This document shows, one piece after another, positions 17,328 through 24,948 of a stretch of 64,000 bases of DNA. Every line of letters starts with the position of its first letter. Within the stretch, counting starts at the first letter, position 1. The notes under the pieces are model-generated. The model worked only from the letters and a program-made list of their open reading frames with translations, was not told the origin of the DNA and ran no database searches. A program made the translations under genes and the position numbers. This stretch comes from Vibrio penaeicida (GTDB taxonomy: Bacteria; Pseudomonadota; Gammaproteobacteria; Enterobacterales; Vibrionaceae), in assembly GCF_002933855.1 (NCBI RefSeq), contig NZ_BFAQ01000013.1, positions 1-64,000 of the forward strand, in the 5' to 3' direction.

Positions 17328-18293
17328 TTATCGAGCTTCTTGTATTAGTGTCAGCCAATCGTCGCCTTCTCGCTTGATATAGCTTTCTTTTGTTTTTTCT
17401 GTAGCGGTCTGGAATGCACCGAGATCGACTTCATCAATTTTGGTGAGCTTTTCCATTTCAGCAAGATATTGGTTCTCTAAAGCAGCCGCTCCTGAGTAGG
17501 CTGGACCAGTAATCTCTTTACCTACCTCGGTAAACACTTTGCGCTGTTCATCCGTTAAGCTTTTCCAGAATGACTGAGAAGCCATAAGAAAGCTTGGTGT
17601 ATAAACGTGACCCGTTTTACTCAGGTAGCCAGCAACTTCGTACTGTTTCTGTTCATAAAAACCGTATACAGCCGCTTCTGCTCCATCAACTACGCCAGTC
17701 TGAAGCGCGGTAAACGTTTCCTTCCAAGACACTTTTTGAGGTGTCGCTCCCATCTTCTGGAACACATCCTGACGGAACTTACCACCAGATACTCGAATTT
17801 TCAGACCTTTCAGGTCATTGGGGGTTTTTACTGAACGAGATGAGTTCAAGACATGACGAAAGCCGTTTTCATAGATACCAAGTACTTCGACCCGAGCTTT
17901 TTTTTCGATGCGGGCTTCAACTTCTTCTCCCAGTTGCCCTGCCATTGCTCTTTGAACGTGCTCTCGGCTATCGAAAAGCCAAGGTAAATCGAAAATCCCT
18001 AGCTTTTTATCCAGTTTCAGAACACCAGAGGCTACGTTTACCATTTCAATAGACCCGGCTTTTACGTTAGTAATCAGCGCCTTTTCTTTACCTAGTTGAC
18101 CCGAAGGATACAACTTAAAAGTGAACTGACCAGGCAATCTCTTTTCTATTTCATCTACAAACATTTGGCTCTGTTGGTGAAGAGGAGAGAGTGTTGATAC
18201 GTGGCTGGCGATTCGGACTTCTTTCGGCGCAGCGATAACCATGGAAGAGGCTAACAGTGTCAATGATCCGGCAATAAGCTTATTAATGTACAT
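17328..18293 (-). CDS. TRAP transporter substrate-binding protein (DctP)
   Basis: Periplasmic 321-residue receptor of the TRAP system. A signal peptide (MYINKLIAGSLTLLASSMVIAAP) is followed by the DctP fold. The conserved block PNDLKGLKIRVSGG contains the Arg that clamps the ligand carboxylate in characterised members, and QTGVVDGAEAAVYGFYE is also typical. The ligand should therefore be a carboxylate, possibly a sugar acid given the divergent amidohydrolase. It starts the three-gene operon, 30 bases after the regulator gene. Confidence 0.93.
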   Translation of the reverse strand: MYINKLIAGSLTLLASSMVIAAPKEVRIASHVSTLSPLHQQSQMFVDEIEKRLPGQFTFKLYPSGQLGKEKALITNVKAGSIEMVNVASGVLKLDKKLGIFDLPWLFDSREHVQRAMAGQLGEEVEARIEKKARVEVLGIYENGFRHVLNSSRSVKTPNDLKGLKIRVSGGKFRQDVFQKMGATPQKVSWKETFTALQTGVVDGAEAAVYGFYEQKQYEVAGYLSKTGHVYTPSFLMASQSFWKSLTDEQRKVFTEVGKEITGPAYSGAAALENQYLAEMEKLTKIDEVDLGAFQTATEKTKESYIKREGDDWLTLIQEAR

Positions 18294-18323
18294 ATAAACG
18301 ATCCTTGTTTTAGTGTTGTAGGT

Positions 18324-19052
18324 TTAGCAAATGTTCACTTGGTAACGAAACTTCTCTGCAGCTCCGCGACTTCGTCTCCATTCAATTGGCTGTCCTTTAA
18401 CGTTGGTTGTTGTCCTGTCTATCAGAATGACCGGGTCACCGGTTTTTATTCCTAATACTCTTGCGTGCTCAGCGCTCACTTTCTCAACCATTAGTTCTTC
18501 ACTAGCGGACACAACAGCAGCGCCGCATAGTTCTTCATAAAGAGGGTAGAGAAGGTCTGGGTAGTCACTTGGCGACAGCCCTAATAAGGGAGAAAATTGT
18601 GGCAATGGCAGCCAAATGTCTTCTATAAGGACGGGAACGTTTTTAATCAAACGCAGACGGCTGATCCAAATCGCTTCGTCATCCTTTGAAATACCAAGTT
18701 TGTGAGCTTGCAAAGTTGGAGGGTTGGTTTTCTGAACATTCAAAATTCTCCCCTGAGGCATCACTCTTTCACCATTGTCATCAGTGAATCGGAAAAAGCG
18801 AAATAGAGAGTTACTGAAATCGGCTCGGCGTACGAAGGTTCCTACACCATGTCTTCGTTCAAGAAGACCGTTGGACATAAGCTGACCTATCGCTTTACGC
18901 ATGGTGCCTAAAGCCACATCGTATTCTTCAGCAAGAATGGATTCTGCAGGAATGGTATCTCCGGGTTTCCACTCTCCATCCAGTATTCTCTGGTGAAGAC
19001 TGTCACTAAGCTGAAGATAGCGTGCTAACCGAGTATCTAAAGAAGCTGCCAT
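18324..19052 (-). CDS. GntR-family regulator, HutC/UTRA subfamily
   Basis: A 242-residue repressor-type protein. The N-terminal winged helix (residues about 10-78, with PAESILAEEYDVALGTMRKAI and GVGTFV) is followed by a UTRA ligand-binding domain (ISRLRLIKNVPVLIEDIWLP, VILIDRTTTNVKGQPIEWRRSR). UTRA domains bind small metabolites such as sugars or histidine derivatives. It precedes the TRAP genes on the same strand and is divergent from the amidohydrolase gene, so it probably controls both through the shared intergenic region. Confidence 0.92.
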   Translation of the reverse strand: MAASLDTRLARYLQLSDSLHQRILDGEWKPGDTIPAESILAEEYDVALGTMRKAIGQLMSNGLLERRHGVGTFVRRADFSNSLFRFFRFTDDNGERVMPQGRILNVQKTNPPTLQAHKLGISKDDEAIWISRLRLIKNVPVLIEDIWLPLPQFSPLLGLSPSDYPDLLYPLYEELCGAAVVSASEELMVEKVSAEHARVLGIKTGDPVILIDRTTTNVKGQPIEWRRSRGAAEKFRYQVNIC

Positions 19053-19099
19053 ATCGATCCTTGACTGTTATTAAAATGTTAAATTGCAATTGATACATC

Positions 19100-19117
19100 T
19101 ATAGGTATACTCCTATA
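19100..19117. promoter_or_regulatory. Inverted repeat, candidate GntR operator
   Basis: TATAGG and CCTATA form perfect 6-bp arms around TATACT in the 114-base divergent region between the HutC-type regulator and the amidohydrolase gene. Position and symmetry suit a GntR dimer site; binding is inferred, not shown. Confidence 0.45.
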
Positions 19118-19166
19118 TAGGACTTATGGCAAATATTTTGTGAAGACACTTGAGGTAATGATAAGG

Positions 19167-19946
19167 ATGCGTTTACCTATCGATACTCATACCCATGCAT
19201 GGGATGACTCCTGCTCACTTATGGAACAGAGAAGATACACACCATCAATGGCACACACATGCCCAATGTTGCTTGAAGAAATGGCTTCTTGTGGTGTTGG
19301 CAGGGCAGTGTTGGTTCAACCAAGTTTCCTTGGAAGCGATAACACTTATCTCTTAAATCAACTTGCGGCTAACCGTTCGAATTTAAGAGGAGTCGCAGTG
19401 GTCGAAGCGAATATCGCATCGGATGTTTTTGAACAAATGGTGAAACAAGGAATAGTAGGAATTCGCCTGAATCTAATCGGCTCATGCCTACAAGCTAGAG
19501 ATGTGATGACTCGATACGAGAGGCTGTTTGATTTGTTAAAACAGCATCACTGTCATGTGGAAATTCAAGCGTTAGGTGAGTACTGGGCCAGTCTTTTACC
19601 CAAGTTGTTAGAAAAAGATATCGATATTGTTGTCGATCATTTTGGCAGACCGGAATCCGAGAATTGCGTCGGATTTAAGTCAATAGTGGACAACTTAAAC
19701 ACAGGGCAAGTATGGGTAAAACTTTCTGGCTCGTATCGCTTCAATGCGGATGCGAAAAAACTCACACGCGCGCTTCTTAGAGCCCAACCGCAGCGTTTAG
19801 TATGGGGAAGCGACTACCCATGGACTCAGCATTCAGAAGGAAAAAGCTATCAAGGCTGCCTGGATCTTCTGAAAGAGTGGACAGAGGGAAATTACCTCGA
19901 TGATATTTTGACCAACAATCCGGCCAAGCTGTTTAAGTTTGAATAG
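19167..19946 (+). CDS. COG3618 amidohydrolase/lactonase (TIM-barrel, sugar lactonase-like)
   Basis: A 259-residue metal-dependent hydrolase of the amidohydrolase-2 group that includes L-rhamnono- and L-fucono-lactonases and 2-pyrone-4,6-dicarboxylate hydrolase. The N-terminal HxH metal motif (IDTHTHAW) comes right after the start. VEIQAL, VVDHFGRP and WGSDYPWTQH supply the remaining His and Asp residues. The frame opens at GTG 19140; ATG 19167 is preferred because the family begins a few residues before HxH and GAGG lies about 11 bases upstream. It is divergent from the TRAP regulator, suggesting hydrolysis of an imported or periplasmically made lactone. Confidence 0.85.
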   Translation: MRLPIDTHTHAWDDSCSLMEQRRYTPSMAHTCPMLLEEMASCGVGRAVLVQPSFLGSDNTYLLNQLAANRSNLRGVAVVEANIASDVFEQMVKQGIVGIRLNLIGSCLQARDVMTRYERLFDLLKQHHCHVEIQALGEYWASLLPKLLEKDIDIVVDHFGRPESENCVGFKSIVDNLNTGQVWVKLSGSYRFNADAKKLTRALLRAQPQRLVWGSDYPWTQHSEGKSYQGCLDLLKEWTEGNYLDDILTNNPAKLFKFE

Positions 19947-19954
19947 GTATAGAA

Positions 19955-21181
19955 TTAAGTTCCGGACTTTTGTTTTCTCAAGCTATGCGAACAAAAGTCT
20001 GATTTTGGGATTTCGTATTTTCTTAACTTGTAGCAAAGCAAAAACATTGCAATATAAAGCCCACTTCCTCCTAGCATTACACCTTCCCAGTTACCATATT
20101 GCCAACAGTAAATAAGTAAGAAGCCTCCAAGGCTTCCTCCGATGTAATAATGTACGAGATAAAGGGCAGTCGCAGTGGCTTTTGCGAGCTTTGCATGTTG
20201 GCTTACCCAGCCGTATGCAAGTGAATGGACAAAAAAAGCCCCAAACCCAATGAGCAGTAATCCCCCAACGAGGGCTGATAACGACTCTATATAAGCTAAA
20301 ACCATTCCCGTCGCGCTTATAATCGTTCCTGCAATCATTCCTGATACCACAGAATATTGTTTTCTCCATACACCACTTAATCTCGCACTGATAGTGCCAG
20401 CCAAATAGCACAGGAAAATCATGGAAGCGATGCCTACTGGGAGTTCGTAGGGAGGTTCAACTAAGCGGAACGCCGCAACAGAATACAAGTTTACAAAAAT
20501 GGCAAAGTTAACACCACCTAATAGCATGGCGTAACGTAACTTAGGGTCTTTCAAATGCCGAAGAACATTTCGATTGTGATGAAAAAACAGACCGGTTTGA
20601 GGCTTAAAGTTGCGTTGGGTAGGGAGCAATCTCATGACTAAAATTGCGCCAAATAAGCTGAATGCTGCCATACCTAATACGGCGATTTGCCAGTTGAAAT
20701 GCTGTGTTATCATACCGCCATAAATCCTTCCAGCAATGCCACCTAGAGAATTCGCACTTACGTATGTGCCAACAGATAAAGCCAGTGCTTTCGGTGAAAA
20801 CTCTTCGGCCATGTAACCGACCGCAACAGCAGCGAATCCAGCTAAAGAAACCCCCATAGCCGCTCTTGAAAGAATTAATCCAATCAAGCTTTCCGATGCT
20901 AAAAGAGTCAAGCCAACAAATGGGAGCAAAAATAAGCTGATTAACATGATTTTTCGTCGACCAACCGTTTCTGAACATACCGCCCAAGGTATCAAAGACA
21001 GTGCGAGGGCAATGGTTCCAGCAGCCAAGACCCAGTTGATTTGAGTGGAAGATACGTCGAAATGTGAAGCCATTAGAGGCAGCATGGGTTGAAATAAATA
21101 GAGATTGGCAAAAACGATGAAGGAGCCAAAAGCTAAAGCAAAACTGACAGAACGGTATGAAGGGCTATCGGTGCTGATCAT
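19955..21181 (-). CDS. MFS transporter, YnfM-like
   Basis: Inner-membrane major facilitator of 408 residues with twelve predicted helices. It has the MFS motif after helix 2 (CSETVGRRKIMLIS) and a family-like LSRAAMGVSLAGFAAVAVGYMAEE region. Length and arrangement, divergent from a LysR gene, resemble E. coli YnfM/YnfL, which are poorly characterised. Transport direction and substrate are unknown; efflux of a toxic compound is the usual guess. It is convergent with the amidohydrolase gene, ending 9 bases after it. Confidence 0.9.
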   Translation of the reverse strand: MISTDSPSYRSVSFALAFGSFIVFANLYLFQPMLPLMASHFDVSSTQINWVLAAGTIALALSLIPWAVCSETVGRRKIMLISLFLLPFVGLTLLASESLIGLILSRAAMGVSLAGFAAVAVGYMAEEFSPKALALSVGTYVSANSLGGIAGRIYGGMITQHFNWQIAVLGMAAFSLFGAILVMRLLPTQRNFKPQTGLFFHHNRNVLRHLKDPKLRYAMLLGGVNFAIFVNLYSVAAFRLVEPPYELPVGIASMIFLCYLAGTISARLSGVWRKQYSVVSGMIAGTIISATGMVLAYIESLSALVGGLLLIGFGAFFVHSLAYGWVSQHAKLAKATATALYLVHYYIGGSLGGFLLIYCWQYGNWEGVMLGGSGLYIAMFLLCYKLRKYEIPKSDFCSHSLRKQKSGT

Positions 21182-21230
21182 TATGATATATAGGCTAAAA
21201 ATTCTACCAACAGGCTAGCGATATATAGGG

Positions 21231-21254
21231 TATAGTTAAAATATATTAACTATA
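21231..21254. promoter_or_regulatory. Perfect palindrome, LysR operator candidate
   Basis: TATAGTTAA and TTAACTATA form perfect 9-bp arms around AATATA in the 94-base region between the divergent MFS and LysR genes. It lies 22 bases before the LysR start. Long AT-rich dyads of this sort are typical LysR recognition sites and would also permit autoregulation. Confidence 0.65.
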
Positions 21255-21275
21255 TGGATTTGATATAATTTAAAT

Positions 21276-22148
21276 ATGGAAAGTAAGCCCCTGAGATATT
21301 TCGTCACTGTTGCAGAATTGGGCAATGTTACAAAAGCCGCCGTCGCTTTGAACATTGCTCAACCAGCACTTAGCATCGCAATTAAAAAGCTGGAAACGGA
21401 GCTTGAGATTTCACTGTTCCATCGTGATGAAAGACGCTTAACGCTAACAGACGAAGGCAAAGTTTTATTGCCTTTTGCCAAGAACGTTATTCAGCAACTC
21501 AACGATGCCAAAACGGCGATGAATGAACTCAAAGGGCTTGAAAAAGGTGAAGTTAGGCTTGGAGTACCCAGCATGATGGGGTCGTACTATTTCCCGGAAA
21601 TATTAATGGGATTTAAAGCTTCTTATCCTAACTTGAAGTTGACGATGGTCGAAGCTGGAACGCAGTCGATAAGAGAAATGTTACTCGGGGGGGAATTGGA
21701 TATTGGGGTGGTTCTTAACGAAAATGTTCCAAATGCTCTTGAAGTCGACCCTATTTTCCGTTCTCAAATGGTTGCAGTGGTTGGAGAACATCACCCTTTA
21801 GCCAGTAAGGCATCGATATCTTATGAAACCTTTTTTAAGCAAGAGCTCGTTATGTTCAAGAAAGGGTACTTCCATAGGGAGTTCATAGACGATGCATGCC
21901 TCACTCATGGGTTGAAGGCAACGTTTTCGTTCGAAACAAACTTGCTAACAATGATATTAAAAATTGTACGGCAAGAATTTGCTGTGACAGCATTGCTAGA
22001 ATTGGTTACGGAAAATGAGCCGGGTTTGAAAGCGGTGCCATTCGATACACCTGTTCATCTTGATCTGGCTATTGCATGGCGTAAAGGGGGATACCTCTCA
22101 CTCGCAAACCGAACGTTTATCGATTATGTCAAACGTCAGCATCAATAG
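21276..22148 (+). CDS. LysR-family transcriptional regulator
   Basis: A 290-residue LysR regulator. The N-terminal helix-turn-helix is clear (RYFVTVAELGNVTKAAVALNIAQPALSIAIKKLE, written here only as the span of residues 7-40). A linker and a periplasmic-binding-like effector domain follow from about residue 90 (GEVRLGVPSMMGSYYFPEIL). The divergent MFS gene and the strong palindrome between them make it the likely activator of the transporter in response to that transporter's substrate. Confidence 0.94.
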   Translation: MESKPLRYFVTVAELGNVTKAAVALNIAQPALSIAIKKLETELEISLFHRDERRLTLTDEGKVLLPFAKNVIQQLNDAKTAMNELKGLEKGEVRLGVPSMMGSYYFPEILMGFKASYPNLKLTMVEAGTQSIREMLLGGELDIGVVLNENVPNALEVDPIFRSQMVAVVGEHHPLASKASISYETFFKQELVMFKKGYFHREFIDDACLTHGLKATFSFETNLLTMILKIVRQEFAVTALLELVTENEPGLKAVPFDTPVHLDLAIAWRKGGYLSLANRTFIDYVKRQHQ

Positions 22149-22163
22149 GCTGACGTTCTTTTA
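22132..22163 (+). terminator. Terminator overlapping the LysR stop
   Basis: AACGTCAGC (22132-22140) pairs with GCTGACGTT (22149-22157) around an 8-base loop, followed by CTTTTAG. The left arm is formed by the last codons of the LysR gene. Confidence 0.7.
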
Positions 22164-22206
22164 GTCCCGAATCGGCGAGCACAATGCTGCACTTCGACCC
22201 ACGAAC

Positions 22207-22434
22207 TTATGACTTATAGACTTTTTCGAAATTGCTTGGGTTCCAACCAATTAAAAGTTGATCTCCTACCTTTAACACAGGAACAGAACGTGCACCAATG
22301 GCATCCAGTTCTTTTCTGCCACGTTGCATTTTTGCATTACACAATCTGTATTTAATTCCTTTTGAATCAAGATACTGCTGCGCAGACTTGCAGTGTGGGC
22401 ATTTGTCTTTCACGTACAGGACAACGCGTTTCAT
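22207..22434 (-). CDS. Glutaredoxin-family protein
   Basis: A small cytoplasmic thiol-disulfide oxidoreductase of 75 residues with a thioredoxin fold. It has a CPHC redox centre at residues 12-15, the cis-Pro in ARSVPVLKVGD, and a C-terminal helix. Small single-domain proteins of this type reduce disulfides with glutathione. The frame runs upstream to 22503, but the Met at 22434 gives the family-typical MKRVVLYVK start. It stands alone between the LysR gene and the stressosome. Confidence 0.88.
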   Translation of the reverse strand: MKRVVLYVKDKCPHCKSAQQYLDSKGIKYRLCNAKMQRGRKELDAIGARSVPVLKVGDQLLIGWNPSNFEKVYKS

Positions 22435-22567
22435 AACAGCCTCTGAGCTTAGAAAAGGAAGTATTCTAACGGAAAAGGTTTGTTTGAAAAAGCCATTCAT
22501 CATACGTATTCAGCTCAGATTGAATTGATCAAATGTCTACAAAAATCTCTCATCTATAAGATCATTG

Positions 22568-22589
22568 ACTACTATTAAAAAAAAGTAGT
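22568..22589. promoter_or_regulatory. Inverted repeat upstream of the stressosome operon
   Basis: ACTACT and AGTAGT flank an A-rich 10-base spacer about 75 bases before rsbR. A TTGACT overlaps its left arm and could be a -35 element. It is a candidate operator or promoter region; no regulator is assigned. Confidence 0.3.
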
Positions 22590-22661
22590 GTGAATCCTAT
22601 CACCAAAATAAAACAACAATATTGACGGGGTTATTATGAACTTGTGTTTCTGGAGGAGCAT

Positions 22662-23561
22662 ATGAATTCAAGCAATGGTACTGGAAGCGATCCGACTTCG
22701 CTGATGGCATTACACGATCTAACGGAAACTGATCTGGCCCTTATTCGAAAATTTGGGAAGTTGATGGTTCCTAAACTCGATGAGTATGTTCGCCATTTTT
22801 ACGTGTGGCTAGAATCTCTTCCAGAATACAAACAGTTTTTTGTAGACAGCAATCGCCTTGGAAGAGTACAGGATTCTCAAGTACGTTATTGGGAGACCTT
22901 CTTCGAAGCGAAAATTGATGGAAAGTATGTAGCAGAAAGAGTAGCGATTGGTGAAGTTCATGCACGTGTCGGTTTATCGTTACCAACGTACTTCGCTGGA
23001 ATGAATATGTCGATGGTGATCTTTACAAAGCGGATGTACGACGGAAGCTTGTACAGCGATGAATATAGCGCTTTAGTCACCGCGTTTACGAAGCTTTTAC
23101 ATATGGACACAACCATCGTGGTGGAGACCTATTCCAATTTAATCAACCGACGCATTTCTGAACAGAGTGAAGCTCTGCTTGCGATGTCGACGCCTGTCAC
23201 CATGATTTGGCAAGATATTCTAATGTTGCCCATTGTGGGAATCATAGACTCCAAGCGCGCTCAAGACATTATGAGTGCAGTGCTCGGAAAAATCGCAGAT
23301 GCTCGGGCAAAAATCTTCATTATGGATATTTCAGGTGTGGCCGTTGTTGATACCGCCGTCGCCAATCACTTCATCAAAATTACTAAGGCAACACGGCTAA
23401 TGGGCTGTGAATGTTTGGTGTCTGGTGTTTCTCCTGCTATCGCGCAAACCATGGTTCAGCTGGGCATTAACGTTGGCGAAGTTAAAACCAATGCCACGCT
23501 AAGAGACGCGCTGGAAGAGGCATTCAACATAGTGGGTTTAGACGTTAATGCCAAACGCTAG
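22662..23561 (+). CDS. rsbR: Stressosome sensor RsbR, globin-STAS protein
   Basis: Core sensor of the stressosome, a large cytoplasmic complex of RsbR and RsbS that holds the kinase RsbT. Residues about 15-175 form a sensor-globin domain; the proximal heme ligand is probably His100 in GEVHARVGLSLP. A helical linker leads to a C-terminal STAS domain (about 185-295). The two phosphorylatable threonines known from Bacillus RsbR appear conserved: Thr231 in AVVDT and Thr263 in PAIAQT. Vibrio RsbR globins are known to bind heme and sense oxygen. The ATG has GGAGGAG 5 bases upstream. It is the first gene of a six-gene operon. Confidence 0.93.
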   Translation: MNSSNGTGSDPTSLMALHDLTETDLALIRKFGKLMVPKLDEYVRHFYVWLESLPEYKQFFVDSNRLGRVQDSQVRYWETFFEAKIDGKYVAERVAIGEVHARVGLSLPTYFAGMNMSMVIFTKRMYDGSLYSDEYSALVTAFTKLLHMDTTIVVETYSNLINRRISEQSEALLAMSTPVTMIWQDILMLPIVGIIDSKRAQDIMSAVLGKIADARAKIFIMDISGVAVVDTAVANHFIKITKATRLMGCECLVSGVSPAIAQTMVQLGINVGEVKTNATLRDALEEAFNIVGLDVNAKR

Positions 23562-23573
23562 CTAAGGGGATTT

Positions 23574-23942
23574 ATGGAATCTGCAATTACCATCAACAGT
23601 TTAGATTCAACCTTAATTGCGTCTATTCAAGTAAATTTAACCAGCTCAATTTTGCAAGGCTTTCAGAAACAGTTGCTGGACGAAATCCACAGCAGGGCAG
23701 TTGATGGTGTGCTTCTTGACCTTTCCGGTGTCGGGACATTGGATACAGACAACTTTGAGCAATTAAGAAGAATCATTGATTCCGCGGGGATGATGGGAAC
23801 CCAGTGTGTATTAGTCGGGCTTCGACCCGGTATTGTTTGCGCACTTGTGGAATTAGGGGTGGAAATTGATGGGCTTAAAACGGTCGCGAGTTTAGAGCAA
23901 GGCGTTGAACTTATAGCCAAAACTCGCTCAGGGGCGTGCTAA
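23574..23942 (+). CDS. rsbS: Stressosome scaffold RsbS (STAS domain)
   Basis: A single-domain STAS protein of 122 residues that builds the stressosome core with RsbR and sequesters RsbT when unphosphorylated. The phospho-acceptor loop reads LLDLSGVGTLDTDN; the residue at the site of the Bacillus RsbS phosphoserine appears to be Thr58. The C-terminal half (GTQCVLVGLRPGIVCALVEL) matches STAS partners. It starts 12 bases after rsbR and its stop shares a base with the rsbT ATG. Confidence 0.9.
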   Translation: MESAITINSLDSTLIASIQVNLTSSILQGFQKQLLDEIHSRAVDGVLLDLSGVGTLDTDNFEQLRRIIDSAGMMGTQCVLVGLRPGIVCALVELGVEIDGLKTVASLEQGVELIAKTRSGAC

Positions 23943-24364
23943 TGGAAGGGTTTCTTGATCAAAGTCGTCATAGAGAAGAAATGTTCTACGTGTCATCTGA
24001 ATCCGAAGTTATGACGGTTGTTATGGCGGCATTTGTTTTAGCTAAAGGTATTGGTTTTAGCGCAGTTGAAGTGAACGAAATTTCAACCAGCGTATCCGAA
24101 TTGGCGATGAATATTGTTAAGTATGCCAAGTCGGGGAATGTTTTTTTGCATGAGATGGTAACAAGCACCAAAAAAGGGCTTGAGATACGTGCAGAAGATC
24201 AAGGAAAGGGGATAGACGATATCGAGAAAGCTCTGCGGGACAGTGAAAGCACATCTGGCACTCTTGGTTTAGGTTTACCCGGGGTGAAGCGAATGATGGA
24301 TGAGTTTTATATTGAATCTTCTTCAGCAGGTACTCAGGTAGTGGCGAGAAAATGGGTACTATGA
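23942..24364 (+). CDS. rsbT: Stressosome serine/threonine kinase RsbT
   Basis: An HATPase-fold protein kinase of 140 residues that phosphorylates the STAS domains of RsbS and RsbR and is then released to act on a downstream partner. ATP-binding boxes are SELAMNIVKYA (N box), EDQGKGI (G1) and TLGLGLPGVKR (G2). The ATG at 23942 is 7 bases after AGGGG and is preferred to the GTG at 23936. In Bacillus the released RsbT activates RsbU; no RsbU gene is present here, so the two-component proteins encoded after rsbX are the likely output. Confidence 0.93.
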   Translation: MEGFLDQSRHREEMFYVSSESEVMTVVMAAFVLAKGIGFSAVEVNEISTSVSELAMNIVKYAKSGNVFLHEMVTSTKKGLEIRAEDQGKGIDDIEKALRDSESTSGTLGLGLPGVKRMMDEFYIESSSAGTQVVARKWVL

Positions 24365-24948
24365 ATTCGTTCACATACGGCGTGAGAAGCCGCCCATATT
24401 TCGGTGAAGTCGTCTGTGGAGATGGCTCAGTCATTTTGGAAAGCGACAAAGGGCTATTCATCGCCATTATCGATTCGCTTGGTCACGGGCAGAGCGCTGC
24501 AAAACTATCCCGAGAAATGGAACGCTCCATCAACAATGAAAGCTCATTTGATTTGCAATGGTTGCTTAAGAAGTTAGATGAAGAGTTCAAAGGAAGTATT
24601 GGTGCGGCCGTGACACTATTTACGCTTGATCGAAGGAAGAAAATATTCGAATGCTTAAGTGTTGGTAATAACTGTGTAAGGGTGATTTCTCGAACATCAA
24701 CCAGTTTGAACGCACAGCCCGGTATTGTTGGTGAAAGAATACCTTCACTAATACCCATCTCCGATAACTACGAAGTTGGAGATATGTTTGTCCTGACAAC
24801 CGATGGGATCAAAGAGCATTTCAGCTTAAGCGATTGTCCAACATTAAAATACGAAACCGCCGAAACCGCCACGGACATTATCATGGAGAGATTTAGTAAA
24901 AGACATGATGATGCCACGGTAATTGTAGTTAGGTGTGATAATGAATGA
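24352..24948 (+). CDS. rsbX: Stressosome phosphatase RsbX (PP2C type)
   Basis: A PP2C/SpoIIE-type serine phosphatase of 198 residues that resets the stressosome by dephosphorylating RsbS and RsbR. Metal-binding acidic motifs are IIDSLGHGQSA near residue 40, TTDGIKEHF near 148, and RHDDATVIVV at the C-terminus. It overlaps the end of rsbT by 13 bases; a second in-frame ATG at 24361, overlapping the rsbT stop as ATGA, is an alternative start. The overlap indicates coupled synthesis of kinase and phosphatase. Confidence 0.92.
   Translation: MGTMNSFTYGVRSRPYFGEVVCGDGSVILESDKGLFIAIIDSLGHGQSAAKLSREMERSINNESSFDLQWLLKKLDEEFKGSIGAAVTLFTLDRRKKIFECLSVGNNCVRVISRTSTSLNAQPGIVGERIPSLIPISDNYEVGDMFVLTTDGIKEHFSLSDCPTLKYETAETATDIIMERFSKRHDDATVIVVRCDNE

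Noticed and set aside
22515..22535. TTGATCAA near the stressosome promoter as an FNR box
   Set aside because: The half-site spacing does not match TTGAT-N4-ATCAA; only an 8-bp palindrome remains.
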